Shown: positions 5,795 through 5,805 of the stretch, piece by piece
Layout: each line of letters opens with the position of its first letter
How positions within the stretch are numbered: position 1 is the first letter of the stretch
From: Actinomycetes bacterium
Lineage (GTDB): Bacteria; Actinomycetota; Actinomycetes; Propionibacteriales; Propionibacteriaceae
Reading direction: 5' to 3'
Length of the DNA: 5,805 nt
NCBI GenBank assembly: GCA_023437345.1
Contig: JAEZGC010000256.1
Coordinates: forward strand, 1-5,805
Made by a program: the position numbers and the translations under genes
Notes under the pieces: generated by a model
Told to the model about the DNA's origin: nothing
Databases searched by the model: none
The model's input: the letters and a program-made list of their open reading frames with translations, nothing else

Positions 5795-5805
5795 GGGGGG
5801 GGGGG
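5795..5805 (+). repeat. Poly-G run at the window end
   Basis: Eleven consecutive G close the window 15 nt after the last stop codon, and G/T-rich sequence precedes them. Abrupt termination in a pure G run is typical of no-signal calls in two-colour Illumina sequencing or of an assembly edge. A true G tract in the genome is possible but less likely. Confidence 0.8.

Noticed and set aside
5780..5800. Possible terminator hairpin around ACC-TTC-GGT after the binding protein
   Set aside because: Only three clean pairs can be seen, and the following poly-G run is probably artefactual, so no terminator can be supported.

Overview
The window is compact, G+C-rich DNA with almost all coding capacity on the + strand. 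Codons end mostly in G or C and GTG starts are used. This, together with a Na+-pump type biotin decarboxylase and a ROK-regulated sugar importer, suggests an actinobacterium. Propionibacteriales is a plausible guess, because the biotin domain resembles the 1.3S subunit of propionibacterial transcarboxylase as I recall it. The lineage is inferred, not shown.

Region 1 (1-1377) is the end of an operon for a membrane-bound, biotin-dependent decarboxylase. It holds the C-terminal part of a biotin carrier domain (cut by the window start) and a complete beta subunit of the sodium-translocating decarboxylase family. The carrier would bring carboxyl-biotin to the beta subunit, which decarboxylates it and exports Na+. 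The carboxyltransferase (alpha) subunit, which sets the substrate (oxaloacetate, methylmalonyl-CoA or glutaconyl-CoA), would lie upstream and is not visible.

Region 2 (1378-1511) is the only sizeable intergenic gap. It holds a likely sigma70-type promoter, a clear 22-bp palindrome over the expected transcription start, a weaker copy of that palindrome 98 bp upstream, a GC-rich hairpin, and a five-codon open frame ending one base before the next gene.

Region 3 (1512-5779) reads as one operon: a ROK-family regulator, two binding-protein-dependent sugar permeases (MalF-like, then MalG-like) and a lipoprotein solute-binding protein. The first three genes overlap by 4 and 8 nt. The importer is a CUT1-type ABC system without its own ATPase or sugar-processing enzyme in the window. 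The working model is that the regulator represses its own operon at the palindrome and is released by the imported sugar or a product of it. The sugar cannot be named from sequence alone.

The window ends in a run of 11 G just after the last gene, which looks like a contig end or sequencing artefact. I see no mobile element, CRISPR array, tRNA or rRNA. The gene families are all known. The most informative signals are in the 134-bp regulatory gap and in the altered active site of the ROK protein.
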